This document shows positions 19,705-28,975 of a stretch of DNA of 47,153 nt, piece by piece. The stretch lies in assembly GCA_012728755.1 (NCBI GenBank), contig JAAYEL010000005.1, positions 1 through 47,153 of the forward strand, written 5' to 3'. The notes below the pieces were generated by a model, which was not told where the DNA came from, did no database searches, and worked only from the letters and a program-made list of their open reading frames with translations. This stretch comes from Tissierellia bacterium (GTDB lineage Bacteria; Bacillota; Clostridia; Tissierellales; Peptoniphilaceae). How positions within the stretch are numbered: position 1 is the first letter of the stretch; each line of letters begins with the position of its first letter. A program made the position numbers and the translations under genes.

Positions 19705-21183
19705 ATGTATTCTAGCACAAAAACTATCGAAATTAACGGGCTAACAAGCAGTATTATTGATATAGAAGCAAACATATTTAATGGTATGTTTGCTTTTTCT
19801 ATTGTTGGTTTAAAGCAAAGTAAGAGTAAAGAAACAAAAGAGAAGATTATCTCATGTTTAAAAAACTTAAATATGAGGTTACCTAACAAAAGAATAGTCG
19901 TAAACTTTTCAAAAAACAAGGCATTTGTTAATGAGGATTACTATGATTTACCTATTTTGATCTCACTTCTTAAATCGCTTAAAGTAGTAAAAGAAGTAGG
20001 TGAAATGGTCTTTGCTGGGCAGATAAATCTTAATGGGGACTTAATTCCTTTAGTAAATCCTTATAGGATTATAAAAGAGGCTATGGATAAAGGAGTCAAG
20101 AATCTTATCATTCCTTATGATGAAAATATATTCAACTTTGAAAAAGATGGAATGAAAATATATTATGCAAAAAATATCTATGAAGTCCTTGATTTTCTAA
20201 ATCATGGCATATCAGTATCTCATATAAAGTCATACAATTTTAATTCAGATTCGTCAAATATCACATCAATTAGTATAAATGATATAGTTGGACAAAAAGC
20301 TTTGATCCGTGCGTTGATCATATCGCTTGTAGGAAGGCATCATATACTGGTATCTGGTGTATCAGGTGCTGGAAAATCAATTTCTATAGAAGCGATTAAA
20401 TCAATACTTCCTGAATGTTCTAATCCAGAGAAGCTATACATTAATGCTTTTAATCAAGATTCATCCAATCAATTTCTATATAAGCCTCTAATACTCAAAT
20501 CGCTACCAAATATTAAACTTAAAGATTTTATAGGAAATGCTAAACATCTAGGTTTAATAGTAAAATCCGCTAAATCTTTTCTATATATGGATGAGATAAA
20601 CACATATTCAAAAGCAATCATAGATAATTTAAGAATACCTATGGAAAATAGAGAGATTGATTATCAGGATAATGAAGAAACCATTTATGCAAATTGTGAT
20701 TTCACTCTAATAGCATCTATGAATCCATGCCCATGTGGAAATCTAGGTAGTGATATAAATAAGTGTACTTGTACTCTAGCTCAAATAGGTAGATATCAAG
20801 ACAAGGTTAATAAACCTTTAGAGGATAGATTTCATTTAAAAATAAGAGTAGAGCCTGTAAATTTACAAAAGGATACTAAAAGCGAATATGATCTAGAGGA
20901 TATATCAAAAAACATAAAAAGGGCTTGGAATTTACAGAAAAATAGGTATAATAATGTAGTTGGCATGTACAATGGAAGACTTACAAAAAACGAAGTTGAT
21001 GAATATATCAAAATTGATTCATCACTTTTAGTATTAATAGATGATTTGATACATTTCTATAACTTATCCATGAGAATTAGATCTAATATCATTGCAGTTG
21101 CGAGAAGTATCGCTGATTATGAAAATTCTAAAGAAATTCAAGAAAAGCATATATACGAAGCTTTCAATTACCAAAAATTTTGA
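19705..21183 (+). CDS. YifB/ComM-type Mg-chelatase-like AAA+ ATPase
   Basis: AAA+ protein with an N-terminal Lon-protease-like domain (residues about 1-170, INGLTSSIIDIEANIFNG, FAFSIVGLKQSKSKETKEKI). The ATPase core follows: Walker A GVSGAGKS at 218-225, Walker B FLYMDEINTY with Asp296-Glu297, and the family signature ASMNPCPCGNLGSDINKCTCT. C-terminal VARSIADYENSKEI matches the family lid. Relatives such as ComM extend branch migration during natural transformation; other YifB roles are unclear. 492 residues. Starts 2 bases after rluD. Confidence 0.9.
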   Translation: MYSSTKTIEINGLTSSIIDIEANIFNGMFAFSIVGLKQSKSKETKEKIISCLKNLNMRLPNKRIVVNFSKNKAFVNEDYYDLPILISLLKSLKVVKEVGEMVFAGQINLNGDLIPLVNPYRIIKEAMDKGVKNLIIPYDENIFNFEKDGMKIYYAKNIYEVLDFLNHGISVSHIKSYNFNSDSSNITSISINDIVGQKALIRALIISLVGRHHILVSGVSGAGKSISIEAIKSILPECSNPEKLYINAFNQDSSNQFLYKPLILKSLPNIKLKDFIGNAKHLGLIVKSAKSFLYMDEINTYSKAIIDNLRIPMENREIDYQDNEETIYANCDFTLIASMNPCPCGNLGSDINKCTCTLAQIGRYQDKVNKPLEDRFHLKIRVEPVNLQKDTKSEYDLEDISKNIKRAWNLQKNRYNNVVGMYNGRLTKNEVDEYIKIDSSLLVLIDDLIHFYNLSMRIRSNIIAVARSIADYENSKEIQEKHIYEAFNYQKF

Positions 21184-21204
21184 TACTAATATTAATACAA
21201 TTTT

Positions 21205-21233
21205 TTGCGTATTCAGTGAAAACGTGCTATACT
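21205..21233 (+). promoter_or_regulatory. Promoter of the efp-nusB operon
   Basis: -35 TTGCGT at 21205-21210, a 17-base spacer and -10 TATACT at 21228-21233, with the extended -10 TG at 21225-21226. Transcription should begin near 21240, leaving a leader of about 28 bases before the efp start. The location in the only sizeable gap of this region supports it. Confidence 0.8.
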
Positions 21234-21267
21234 TAAACATGAATATATATAAAAGATGGAGGCAAAA

Positions 21268-21825
21268 ATGATTTCAGCAAACGATTTAAGAAAAGGTATG
21301 ACTTTCGAGTATGATAACGATGTTTACCAATTGGTAGATTTTCAACACGTTAAACCTGGAAAGGGCGCAGCCTTTGTTAGAGCAAAAATTAAATCTGTTA
21401 TGTCTGGCGGTACTAAAGATGTTACTTTTAACCCTAATGACAAATTTAATGAAGCTAGAATAGAGAATAAAGAAATGCAATATTTATATAATGATGGTAC
21501 TCTTTATTACTTTATGGACCAAGAAACTTATGAACAAATTCCTCTTGATTATGAAGCAGTTGAAGAAGCTATCAAATATATCAAGGATAATGATTTTGCA
21601 CAAATAAGATTTTACCAAGGTAAACCATTCTCAGTAGAAGCACCAAACTTTGTTGAGTTAGAAGTAACTGATACAGAGCCTGGATTCAAAGGTGATACAG
21701 CACAAGGAGCTACTAAACCAGCTATCTTAATCACAGGTGCAAAGATAAACGTTCCATTATTCGTTAATATTGGTGATGTAATTAAAATCGATACTAGAAC
21801 GGACGAATATTTATCAAGGGTTTAA
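21268..21825 (+). CDS. efp: Elongation factor P
   Basis: tRNA-shaped factor that rescues ribosomes stalled on polyproline. The start is ATG 21268, eight bases behind AGGAGG-like GGAGG at 21258-21262; the ATG at 21256 overlaps that ribosome site and is rejected. The tip loop is [10 protein letters not shown] with Lys32 at the position modified in many bacteria; no modification enzyme is encoded nearby. 185 residues: KOW-like N-terminal domain, then two OB folds ending in [13 protein letters not shown]. Confidence 0.97.
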   Translation: MISANDLRKGMTFEYDNDVYQLVDFQHVKPGKGAAFVRAKIKSVMSGGTKDVTFNPNDKFNEARIENKEMQYLYNDGTLYYFMDQETYEQIPLDYEAVEEAIKYIKDNDFAQIRFYQGKPFSVEAPNFVELEVTDTEPGFKGDTAQGATKPAILITGAKINVPLFVNIGDVIKIDTRTDEYLSRV

Positions 21826-21828
21826 TTG

Positions 21829-22218
21829 ATGAATAGAAGTAGCCAAAGGCAATGGATAATTAAGATAATTTTTCAAATGGACTTTAATGAAGAGTCAAAC
21901 ATTGATGAAGTCTTGATAAATCACGAGTTAGAAAATGAACCATTTATAAGAGAATCGGTTGTTTCTATCTTAGAGAATCAAGAACAAATAGACTCCTTGA
22001 TAAGCGATAATCTTACATCTTGGACAATCGATAGGTTACCAAAGATTGAAAAAGCTATATTAAGGACATCAGTAAATGAATTTATCATTCAAAAATCTGT
22101 TCCAGTACAAGTGTCTATAAATGAAGCTGTAGAGATAGCAAAACAATATTCAGATCAAGACTCATATAAGTTTATCAACGGAGTATTGTCTGCAATCGCA
22201 AGGAAGCATCATGGTTAA
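21829..22218 (+). CDS. nusB: Transcription antitermination factor NusB
   Basis: Helical RNA-binding protein that, with NusE (S10), supports rRNA antitermination. Family features: RQWIIKIIFQMDF, then TSWTIDRLPKIEKAILRTSVNEFI and VPVQVSINEAVEIAKQYSDQDSYKFINGVLSAI. I choose ATG 21829, with AAGGG at 21816-21820, over the in-frame TTG 21826; this gives 129 residues. Directly follows efp, as in most clostridia. Confidence 0.95.
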   Translation: MNRSSQRQWIIKIIFQMDFNEESNIDEVLINHELENEPFIRESVVSILENQEQIDSLISDNLTSWTIDRLPKIEKAILRTSVNEFIIQKSVPVQVSINEAVEIAKQYSDQDSYKFINGVLSAIARKHHG

Positions 22219-23389
22219 GCCAATTGGCGTTAAAGTATTAAATCAATACATTAAAAGAGAGCTAAGCGTTGATCCTATATTAAGAAATTTATATGTCTTA
22301 GGAGAAGTAACTAATCTAAGAGATAATAGATATATTTATTTTGACTTAAAGGAAGATGATGAATTAATCAATTGTGTATCCTTTACAAAAAACGAGTTTA
22401 ATATTCAAAATGGCGATAAGATTTTAGTATCTGGTTCTTTAACTACATATGCTAATGCAAGTAGGTACCAGATCCATGTAAAGAATATTGAAAAAATTGG
22501 TGAAGGCGATAGTTTTGTTCAATTAAATAAATTAAAGGAAAAGTTGTTTGCACTTGGCTATTTTGATCAAATCAGAAAAAAACAGATTCCTGATTTTCCA
22601 ATTAATATTGGGCTCATAACAAGCGATAAATCAGCTGCCATAAGAGATTTTCTTTTAATATTAGAAAATAATTATCCAATAGCAAATATTTCACTGTATT
22701 CAACTAGAGTACAGGGAAATCTAGCTGCTAATGACATCATTAAAGCTATAAGATTTTTGGACTCAAAAAATTTAGATTTAATTGTGTTAACACGTGGAGG
22801 TGGTTCAAATGAGGATTTATCAATTTTCAATGACGAGATGATAGCTCATGAGCTTTTCAAAGCGCAAACTCCGATTATTTCTGCGATAGGTCATGAGATA
22901 GACTTCACCATATCCGACTTGGTTTGTGATCTTAGAGTCTCAACACCTACAAAAGCAGCAGAATTTATCGTTGAAAAGTTTGTAAACAGTAAATCAACTA
23001 TAGAAAACCTAAATTTATTTAATAAACAAATAATACTAGAAAAGGTTAATAGAGTACTAAATATTGTTGAATATTATCATTTAAGCAATGAGAAACATTC
23101 GCCTATAAATATATTGCAAAATAGAATTTTGCTATTAGACAATATTAATTCAAATAATAATTCTAGTATTAAAAATTTTCTTTTTAAACAAGAGCGAAGA
23201 CTTAATGAGCTAAATAGTGATATTGAAAGGTCTTTTGCTAAATTACTTGATTTGAACTTGATGAAAGTTAAGGACTTAGACGATAATTTTGTAGATATTG
23301 AGAATTTGAAAATCGGAAATAAATATTATCTGTTTAATGATAATGTTAGATATAAGATTGAGATATTGGAGAGAGATGATGATAGATAA
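22211..23389 (+). CDS. xseA: Exodeoxyribonuclease VII large subunit
   Basis: Catalytic subunit of a single-strand-specific exonuclease acting in mismatch and recombination repair. N-terminal OB fold (NQYIKRELSVDPILRNLYVLGEVTN) and catalytic domain with GLITSDKSAAIRDF, LTRGGGSNEDLSIFND and AIGHEIDFTISDLVCDLRVSTPTKAAE. A coiled-coil-prone tail reaches the xseB-binding end. 392 residues, on the short side of the family. Overlaps nusB by 8 bases and xseB by 11. Confidence 0.96.
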   Translation: MVKPIGVKVLNQYIKRELSVDPILRNLYVLGEVTNLRDNRYIYFDLKEDDELINCVSFTKNEFNIQNGDKILVSGSLTTYANASRYQIHVKNIEKIGEGDSFVQLNKLKEKLFALGYFDQIRKKQIPDFPINIGLITSDKSAAIRDFLLILENNYPIANISLYSTRVQGNLAANDIIKAIRFLDSKNLDLIVLTRGGGSNEDLSIFNDEMIAHELFKAQTPIISAIGHEIDFTISDLVCDLRVSTPTKAAEFIVEKFVNSKSTIENLNLFNKQIILEKVNRVLNIVEYYHLSNEKHSPINILQNRILLLDNINSNNNSSIKNFLFKQERRLNELNSDIERSFAKLLDLNLMKVKDLDDNFVDIENLKIGNKYYLFNDNVRYKIEILERDDDR

Positions 23390-23564
23390 AAAGGATTTTG
23401 AGTTGTATTTTGAAAAATACAAAAGTATATCTGAAAGCTTAAGAAATGAGAATATTAGCTTAGAAGAGGCTATGACCTTATATAGACAAAGCAAAGAGAT
23501 TTATGCTAAGTTAAAAATGGTATTAGAAGAATCAAAGCTAGAGATTGAAAGTTTTAAGGAATAG
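23379..23564 (+). CDS. xseB: Exodeoxyribonuclease VII small subunit
   Basis: Small helical partner of XseA. 61 residues from ATG 23379, with GGAGAG at 23368-23373; ATG 23376 is an alternative and longer in-frame starts lie deep in xseA. Characteristic content: FELYFEKYKSISESLRNENISLEEAMTLYRQS followed by a Lys/Glu-rich helix. Overlaps xseA by 11 bases, as expected for a stoichiometric complex. Confidence 0.93.
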   Translation: MIDKKDFELYFEKYKSISESLRNENISLEEAMTLYRQSKEIYAKLKMVLEESKLEIESFKE

Positions 23565-23566
23565 GA

Positions 23567-24406
23567 ATGTTTAGAGAGTATAATGAAATTTTAGAAAGAT
23601 TTAATGATAAGTTTATCGACTACTTCAATAATGAAGATGATTTTAGTCAGGCGCTAAACTATTCAATTAAAGAAGGAAAAAGGATTAGACCTATCATTCT
23701 TCTTGAGATTTATAAAATGATTACTGGCAAGGATATAACTGAAAGAGAAATAGATTTTGCCATCGCTCTTGAATTTATTCACAATTATTCGTTGATTCAT
23801 GACGATTTACCAGCTATGGATAACGATGACTTTAGAAGAGGACGACCTACATTGCATAAAGAGTATAGGGAAGATATTGCGATCCTAGCAGGAGATGCAC
23901 TACTTAACTATGCTTATGAAATAATGCTTAGTCAAGCAATTACATCAAAAGATAACAATAGCATGATTCAAGCCATAAAAGCCTCAAATGCCATAGCTCA
24001 ACAAGCTGGCATAAAAGGTATGATAGGTGGTCAAGTAATTGATGTCTTGGAGCTATCTAATACTAAAGAAGATATATTGAAAATGTATACCGGTAAGACT
24101 TGCGGCTTAATCATAGCTGCGACTACAGCTGGTGCTTATCTGGCAAATTGTAGTGATGAAGTGTTAAATGATATGCAAAGACTTGGATTGAATATCGGAC
24201 TAGCATTTCAGCTACAAGATGATTTACTAGATATTGAGCAAGACGAAAAGATACAAAAGCTAACTTATATATCTTTTAGTGATGTTAACCAAACAAAAGA
24301 TAAGATAAATGAAATAACAAATGACGCGATTGAGATTCTAAACAAATATGAAAATAATGAGTTTATGATCTCTCTGTTAAATTACTTAGTGAAAAGGAGA
24401 TATTAA
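23567..24406 (+). CDS. ispA: Polyprenyl (farnesyl/geranylgeranyl-type) diphosphate synthase
   Basis: Chain-elongating prenyltransferase making short polyprenyl diphosphates. First Asp-rich motif DDLPAMD at residues 79-85 followed by NDDFRRGRPTLHK; second motif DDLLD at 218-222 in FQLQDDLLDIE. After it the usual Gly-Lys..Gly-Ser-Asp loop is missing and the chain jumps to KLTYIS, about a dozen residues shorter than usual. 279 residues. In clostridia dxs normally follows; here argR is next. Product length cannot be assigned with certainty. Confidence 0.93.
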   Translation: MFREYNEILERFNDKFIDYFNNEDDFSQALNYSIKEGKRIRPIILLEIYKMITGKDITEREIDFAIALEFIHNYSLIHDDLPAMDNDDFRRGRPTLHKEYREDIAILAGDALLNYAYEIMLSQAITSKDNNSMIQAIKASNAIAQQAGIKGMIGGQVIDVLELSNTKEDILKMYTGKTCGLIIAATTAGAYLANCSDEVLNDMQRLGLNIGLAFQLQDDLLDIEQDEKIQKLTYISFSDVNQTKDKINEITNDAIEILNKYENNEFMISLLNYLVKRRY

Positions 24407-24414
24407 GGTGAGAT

Positions 24415-24867
24415 ATGAAAAAATATGATAGACAACGTTTGATTCTATCCTTGATAGAACATCATAACACAGAAACACAAGAAGAACTTGCTGAATTACT
24501 AAAAGAAAATGGCGTAACAGCTACACAAGCCACTATCTCTAGAGATATAAAAGAATTAAGAATAACAAAAGTACAAACTCCTGATGGATTATATAAATAT
24601 ACTGTATTAGATACTATGCATGACAGTTTAAACGAAAGATTAAACAAGATTTTCAAATCTTCAGTATTAAGCTTAAAGATTAATAACGACATGGTAATCT
24701 TGAAGACTATATCATATACAGCTACAGTTTGTGGTTGGACTATAACTAATGCAAAAATCGAAGGTATCGCTGGTATTATCACTGGTCATGACACTATATT
24801 TATATCAATTGAAGAAGGTCATAATCCTGAAGATGTAGTTCAAAAGATTAGGGATATATCACTATAA
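24415..24867 (+). CDS. argR: Arginine repressor ArgR/AhrC
   Basis: Hexameric arginine-sensing regulator. N-terminal winged helix (RLILSLIEHHNTETQEELAELL, then TQATISRDIKELRI) and C-terminal oligomerisation/arginine-binding domain (GTGDT-like region here reads GHDTIFISIEEG). 150 residues. AAGGTGAGAT lies before the ATG. The ispA-argR-recN order corresponds to the clostridial ispA-dxs-tlyA-nadK-argR-recN string with the middle genes missing. No arginine biosynthesis gene is in the window, so the target genes are elsewhere. Confidence 0.94.
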   Translation: MKKYDRQRLILSLIEHHNTETQEELAELLKENGVTATQATISRDIKELRITKVQTPDGLYKYTVLDTMHDSLNERLNKIFKSSVLSLKINNDMVILKTISYTATVCGWTITNAKIEGIAGIITGHDTIFISIEEGHNPEDVVQKIRDISL

Positions 24868-24868
24868 T

Positions 24869-26527
24869 ATGTTAACAAATCTATATATCAAGAATTTCGC
24901 TTTGTTTGAAGAACTAAGCGTTGATTTTGAAGATGGTTTAAACATTATTTCAGGTGAGACTGGAGCAGGAAAAAGTATATTAATAAATGCTATAAGTTTA
25001 TTGACTGGATCTAGGATTAACAAGGGATTTTTGGGTAAATTCTCCGATCATACCATCGTTGAAGCATCATTTAGCGTTGATGATAAACTTAGTTCAATAT
25101 TAAAAGCTAATGATATTGACCCTGAGGAGAATATAATCATTACTAGAAGATTTACTGAAACATCCTCTTCAATCAAATTAAACAATAGGCCTATTAGTCT
25201 AAGTTTATTAAACTTAATAGCTCAAGATTTAATTGATATACACGGACAACATTCACAATTAATCGTATTGAATAAATCAAATTATATTTCCATTATTGAT
25301 GCTTTTGATAAAAATACTGAAGTATTTAAATCAAATATCAAGGATAATCTTAAACAGATTAAACAAATACAAAAAGATTTAAGCGATATAGATATTGATG
25401 AAGATCAGGCTCTTCGTGAGCTAGATTTATTGAATTTTCAAATTGATGAGATAGAATCTTTTGATTTTGAAAACTATGATGAAGAAGAATTCTCGAATGA
25501 GCATAAACGATTATCAAATCAAACGCAGATAATTGAGGGACTTGAGTATATTAATGGTGTTTTCAATGAAGGTTATCATAGAAAATCCATGAAAGATTAT
25601 AGTAACGAAATTTATTCAAAGCTTACTGACATTAGCGAGTTTGATAGTAATTTGAACGAATATTTAACTCGATTTACCGATATTAGAGAGAGTATAAACG
25701 ATTTATCTAGAGAGATTGAATCATATTCTTATACTCTTGATTTTGATGAGCAAAGACTTTTAGATTTAGAAAATATTTTTTCTTCTCTTCAAAATCTTAA
25801 AAGAAAATACGGTAAGGATGTTGAGGACATTAAAGAATTTTTGAGTATTGCTAAACAAAGAGTCAAAACTCTTAACAATATTGAACAGATACGTTTAGAC
25901 ATGCAAAATCAAATTATCAGATTAGATAAGTCTAATATTGATATCGCTAAAAAGCTATCTGATATAAGAAAAAATGTTGTTGTTTCCTTAGAAAAAAATA
26001 TCGTATCTGAATTGGAAGATATGAATATGAACAATCTTCAGTTTAAGATTGACATAACTAAATCCGATATTATCACAGATACAGGCTATGACCAAATTGA
26101 TTTTATGATATCCACGAATAAAGGGCAAGATTTAAAAAGTCTAAATACTGTAGCCTCTGGTGGTGAGATATCTAGGTTCATGTTAGCATTAAAAGCTGTA
26201 CTTGCTGATTACGAACAAGTACAAACAATTGTATTTGACGAGATTGATACAGGAATAAGTGGAAAGACAGCTAATGTAGTAGGAAATAAGCTTGCTAAAA
26301 TAGCTGATAAGAGACAATTAATAGTAATAACACATTTACCACAAATAGCAAGCAAGGCAAATGCACATTATTTAATTGATAAATATACTAAAGAATCAAG
26401 TACGATATCAAATGTGTATAAACTAGATGAAGACAAGAAAGTAATGGAGGTTGCAAGGCTTATAAGCGGCTCAAATATCACTCAGGCAAGTATCAAATCG
26501 GCTAGAGAGTTGATAGAGCAAGCATAG
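24869..26527 (+). CDS. recN: DNA repair protein RecN
   Basis: SMC-like ATPase recruited to double-strand breaks. Walker A SGETGAGKS with Lys35; a long central coiled coil (about 150-370); signature VASGGEISRFMLALKAVLA; Walker B TIVFDEIDTGISG; then THLPQIASKANAHYLI. 552 residues. It is often SOS-induced, but I saw no LexA box directly upstream; the gene follows argR by one base, so it shares its transcript. Confidence 0.97.
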   Translation: MLTNLYIKNFALFEELSVDFEDGLNIISGETGAGKSILINAISLLTGSRINKGFLGKFSDHTIVEASFSVDDKLSSILKANDIDPEENIIITRRFTETSSSIKLNNRPISLSLLNLIAQDLIDIHGQHSQLIVLNKSNYISIIDAFDKNTEVFKSNIKDNLKQIKQIQKDLSDIDIDEDQALRELDLLNFQIDEIESFDFENYDEEEFSNEHKRLSNQTQIIEGLEYINGVFNEGYHRKSMKDYSNEIYSKLTDISEFDSNLNEYLTRFTDIRESINDLSREIESYSYTLDFDEQRLLDLENIFSSLQNLKRKYGKDVEDIKEFLSIAKQRVKTLNNIEQIRLDMQNQIIRLDKSNIDIAKKLSDIRKNVVVSLEKNIVSELEDMNMNNLQFKIDITKSDIITDTGYDQIDFMISTNKGQDLKSLNTVASGGEISRFMLALKAVLADYEQVQTIVFDEIDTGISGKTANVVGNKLAKIADKRQLIVITHLPQIASKANAHYLIDKYTKESSTISNVYKLDEDKKVMEVARLISGSNITQASIKSARELIEQA

Positions 26528-26537
26528 TCAAACTATT

Positions 26538-27086
26538 ATGGATAATTACCAATTAATAAAAGAACACACTATTAAATCAGAGAAAATTTATGAAGGTAAG
26601 ATTATTAAAGTCAGAGTAGATACGGTTGAACTACCTAACAAAATCTATGCTAAACGTGAGATAGTTGAACATTCAAGAGGCGTTGGTATAGTAGCTATCA
26701 CAAAAGATCAAGAAATTATTTTGATTAAACAATATAGAAAAGCTATTGAAGATGCTATTTATGAGATACCTGCAGGTTTAGTAGATGTTGGTGAATCACT
26801 GCAAGAAGCAGCTGTAAGAGAGTTACAGGAAGAAGCAGGGCTTAAGCCACTTTATACTGAACTTATAGCAGAAGCATATGCATCACCAGGCTTTACAGAT
26901 GAAAAGTTATCAATATTCTTTACTGACGAGTTAGAAGAGTCAAGATTAGATTTGGATGAAACTGAATTTTTAATAAGTGAAAAAGTACCTCTTAAAAAGG
27001 CAATAGATATGTTAGAAAATTTTGAGATAAGTGATGCTAAGACAGTTATTGGTATCTTATATGCAGCAAGGAAATACGGTCTATGA
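26538..27086 (+). CDS. NUDIX hydrolase, ADP-ribose pyrophosphatase type
   Basis: Hydrolyses nucleoside-diphosphate-linked compounds, probably ADP-ribose. The complete Nudix box is present: GLVDVGESLQEAAVRELQEE followed by AGL, with the REXXEE metal ligands. The N-terminal VDTVELPNKIYAKREIVEHSRGV and LIKQYRKAIEDAIYEIPAG are typical of the NudF/ADPRase group. 182 residues. The last four bases overlap the M50 protease start (ATGA). Confidence 0.94.
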   Translation: MDNYQLIKEHTIKSEKIYEGKIIKVRVDTVELPNKIYAKREIVEHSRGVGIVAITKDQEIILIKQYRKAIEDAIYEIPAGLVDVGESLQEAAVRELQEEAGLKPLYTELIAEAYASPGFTDEKLSIFFTDELEESRLDLDETEFLISEKVPLKKAIDMLENFEISDAKTVIGILYAARKYGL

Positions 27087-27685
27087 CAGAATTAATTTTT
27101 ACAGCTATAGCATTATTATTTACCGTGATAACTCATGAAGTCGCTCATGGTTATGTAGCATACTTAAATGGTGATAGTACTGCATTAAATGCTGGAAGAC
27201 TCACATTCAATCCAATAAAACATGTGGATCCAATGGGGTTAATATTTTTAATACTTTTTAAGTTTGGATGGGCTAAGCCTGTTCCAATAGATGAGCGCAA
27301 TTTTAATAATCGAAGATTGGGCTTGTTTTTGGTGTCTATAGCTGGCGTTAGTGTAAACTTTTTGACTGCTTTGATATCTCTTTTAATTATTGTATTATTT
27401 GCTCCAAAATTAGGTATATTTGTACAATTATTTAATCTATTAGCCATATATGGATTGTTCTTTATGGTATTTAATCTAATCCCAATACCACCTCTTGATG
27501 GTTCAAAAGTATTGGCAAGTTTTTTACCTGTTAAGTTTCAATACATTATCTACAGATATGAAAGATATTTCTATATTTTCTTGATGGCAATGTTAGTCTT
27601 TAACAGAGAGACTCTATTTGTCTCTAAGATAGTTCAAAGTATATATATGTTTATTTTGAACGGATTATTAAATATTGTTGGGTAA
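27083..27685 (+). CDS. Site-2 protease family (M50) membrane metalloprotease
   Basis: Intramembrane zinc protease of the short, PDZ-less group. HEVAH at residues 18-22 is the zinc motif and Asp139 in IPPLDGSKVL the third ligand. Several hydrophobic helices; 200 residues. This subgroup commonly precedes scpA in clostridia; its substrates are unknown. Starts inside the NUDIX stop codon. Confidence 0.93.
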   Translation: MTELIFTAIALLFTVITHEVAHGYVAYLNGDSTALNAGRLTFNPIKHVDPMGLIFLILFKFGWAKPVPIDERNFNNRRLGLFLVSIAGVSVNFLTALISLLIIVLFAPKLGIFVQLFNLLAIYGLFFMVFNLIPIPPLDGSKVLASFLPVKFQYIIYRYERYFYIFLMAMLVFNRETLFVSKIVQSIYMFILNGLLNIVG

Positions 27686-27690
27686 ATATT

Positions 27691-28428
27691 ATGATTAATG
27701 TAACTACGGGTGAGTTTTACGGACCTTTTGACTTATTGTTAGAATTGATAGAAAAATCAAAGATGGATATCTATGATATCAATATTTCAGAAATAACTAA
27801 TTCTTATATAGAAAAAATAAATACAATAGACATCCCATCCGATGAACTAACTGACTTTATACTAATTGCTGCTACGCTATTGGCTATTAAGACAAGAAGC
27901 TTAGTAAAGGATAGTATAGAAGTCCAAGAAGAAAATGATGACGAGATTAGTAAAGATGAGCTAATTAGAAGGCTTGTCGAATACAAAAAGATTAAAAAGG
28001 TAATCATATATCTTAGGGAGTTTGAAAAAAGGGGAATGTCCAAATACGCCAAAGTTCAGGAAGATTTACTTCCTTATGCTAGCGATGTTGAAGACAATAT
28101 TGTTTTTGATGTAGAAGTATTAAAGATGACTTTGGAATCTTTGATTTTAAAATCAAGTCTACAAGATGAGTTTAAGGTAGAACGTATACTTAATATAGAA
28201 GAATACTCGCTTGAAGAATATAATGAAAAAATTAAAATAGATATTTTCAAGAAAAAGGTAATTAGCATCTCATCGATGTTAAAGATGGTCGAATCAAAAT
28301 CTGAGGCTATCATAATATTTTTATCTATACTTGAACTATCTAAACAAAACCAATTAACGATAAGACAAGATCATGATACAAAAGAAATAGTTATAGAAGC
28401 TGTTGGAAGTGAGATAAGTTATGAATGA
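27691..28428 (+). CDS. scpA: Segregation and condensation protein A
   Basis: Kleisin subunit of the SMC-ScpAB condensin. N-terminal GEFYGPFDLLLELIEKSKMDIYDINISEI is the family hallmark, followed by LIAATLLAIKTRSLV and a C-terminal winged-helix region (FLSILELSKQNQLTIRQ). 245 residues. Overlaps scpB by 8 bases; the partner smc gene is not in the window. Confidence 0.97.
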   Translation: MINVTTGEFYGPFDLLLELIEKSKMDIYDINISEITNSYIEKINTIDIPSDELTDFILIAATLLAIKTRSLVKDSIEVQEENDDEISKDELIRRLVEYKKIKKVIIYLREFEKRGMSKYAKVQEDLLPYASDVEDNIVFDVEVLKMTLESLILKSSLQDEFKVERILNIEEYSLEEYNEKIKIDIFKKKVISISSMLKMVESKSEAIIIFLSILELSKQNQLTIRQDHDTKEIVIEAVGSEISYE

Positions 28429-28975
28429 TAGAGAATATATAGCAATCATTGAGTCAATACTATTTATATGGGCTGAACCTATACATACTGATGAGATATC
28501 CAGAGTATTAGATTTGAGTAAAAAGGATACAAAAAGACTTATAGAACAAATGAAAGAAGAGTTTGAGCATTATAGACGTGGTCTTGTAGTAAATGATTAT
28601 GATGGATATATACAACTAACTACTAGATCTGATTACGATTCATATATCTCAAAACTTGTTAAGAAAAATCGTAAGAGAACTTTAACCAATTCATCGATGG
28701 AAGTGCTAGCATTAATCGCTTATAAACAACCTATAACTAGAATCGAAGTTGATGATATAAGGGGAGTAAAGAGCTATAGTTCGATAGAAACACTTTTGAG
28801 TAAAGGTCTTATAAAAGAGGTGGGTAGGCTTGATAAGATTGGTAAGCCAATCCTATACGGAACTACACCAGAGTTTCTAGCTTTTTTTGATATAAGTAAT
28901 TTAAAAGACTTACCTAGTGTAGAGCAAATAGAATTACTAGATGATTTTTTATTGGATGATGAAGATGAGAATTAA
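28421..28975 (+). CDS. scpB: Segregation and condensation protein B
   Basis: Dimeric winged-helix partner of ScpA. Blocks: IESILFIWAEPIHTDEISRVL, then SSMEVLALIAYKQPITRIEVDDIRGVKS and LLSKGLIKEVGRLDKIGKPILYGTTPEFL. 184 residues. The acidic tail (DDEDEN) overlaps the rluB start by 11 bases. In spore formers spmA and spmB often come next; they are absent here. Confidence 0.97.
   Translation: MNDREYIAIIESILFIWAEPIHTDEISRVLDLSKKDTKRLIEQMKEEFEHYRRGLVVNDYDGYIQLTTRSDYDSYISKLVKKNRKRTLTNSSMEVLALIAYKQPITRIEVDDIRGVKSYSSIETLLSKGLIKEVGRLDKIGKPILYGTTPEFLAFFDISNLKDLPSVEQIELLDDFLLDDEDEN

Noticed and set aside
21184-21204. TAATATTA palindrome plus T run after the yifB-type gene as a terminator
   Set aside because: The stem has at most four AT pairs, and the T run merges with the -35 region of the efp promoter.
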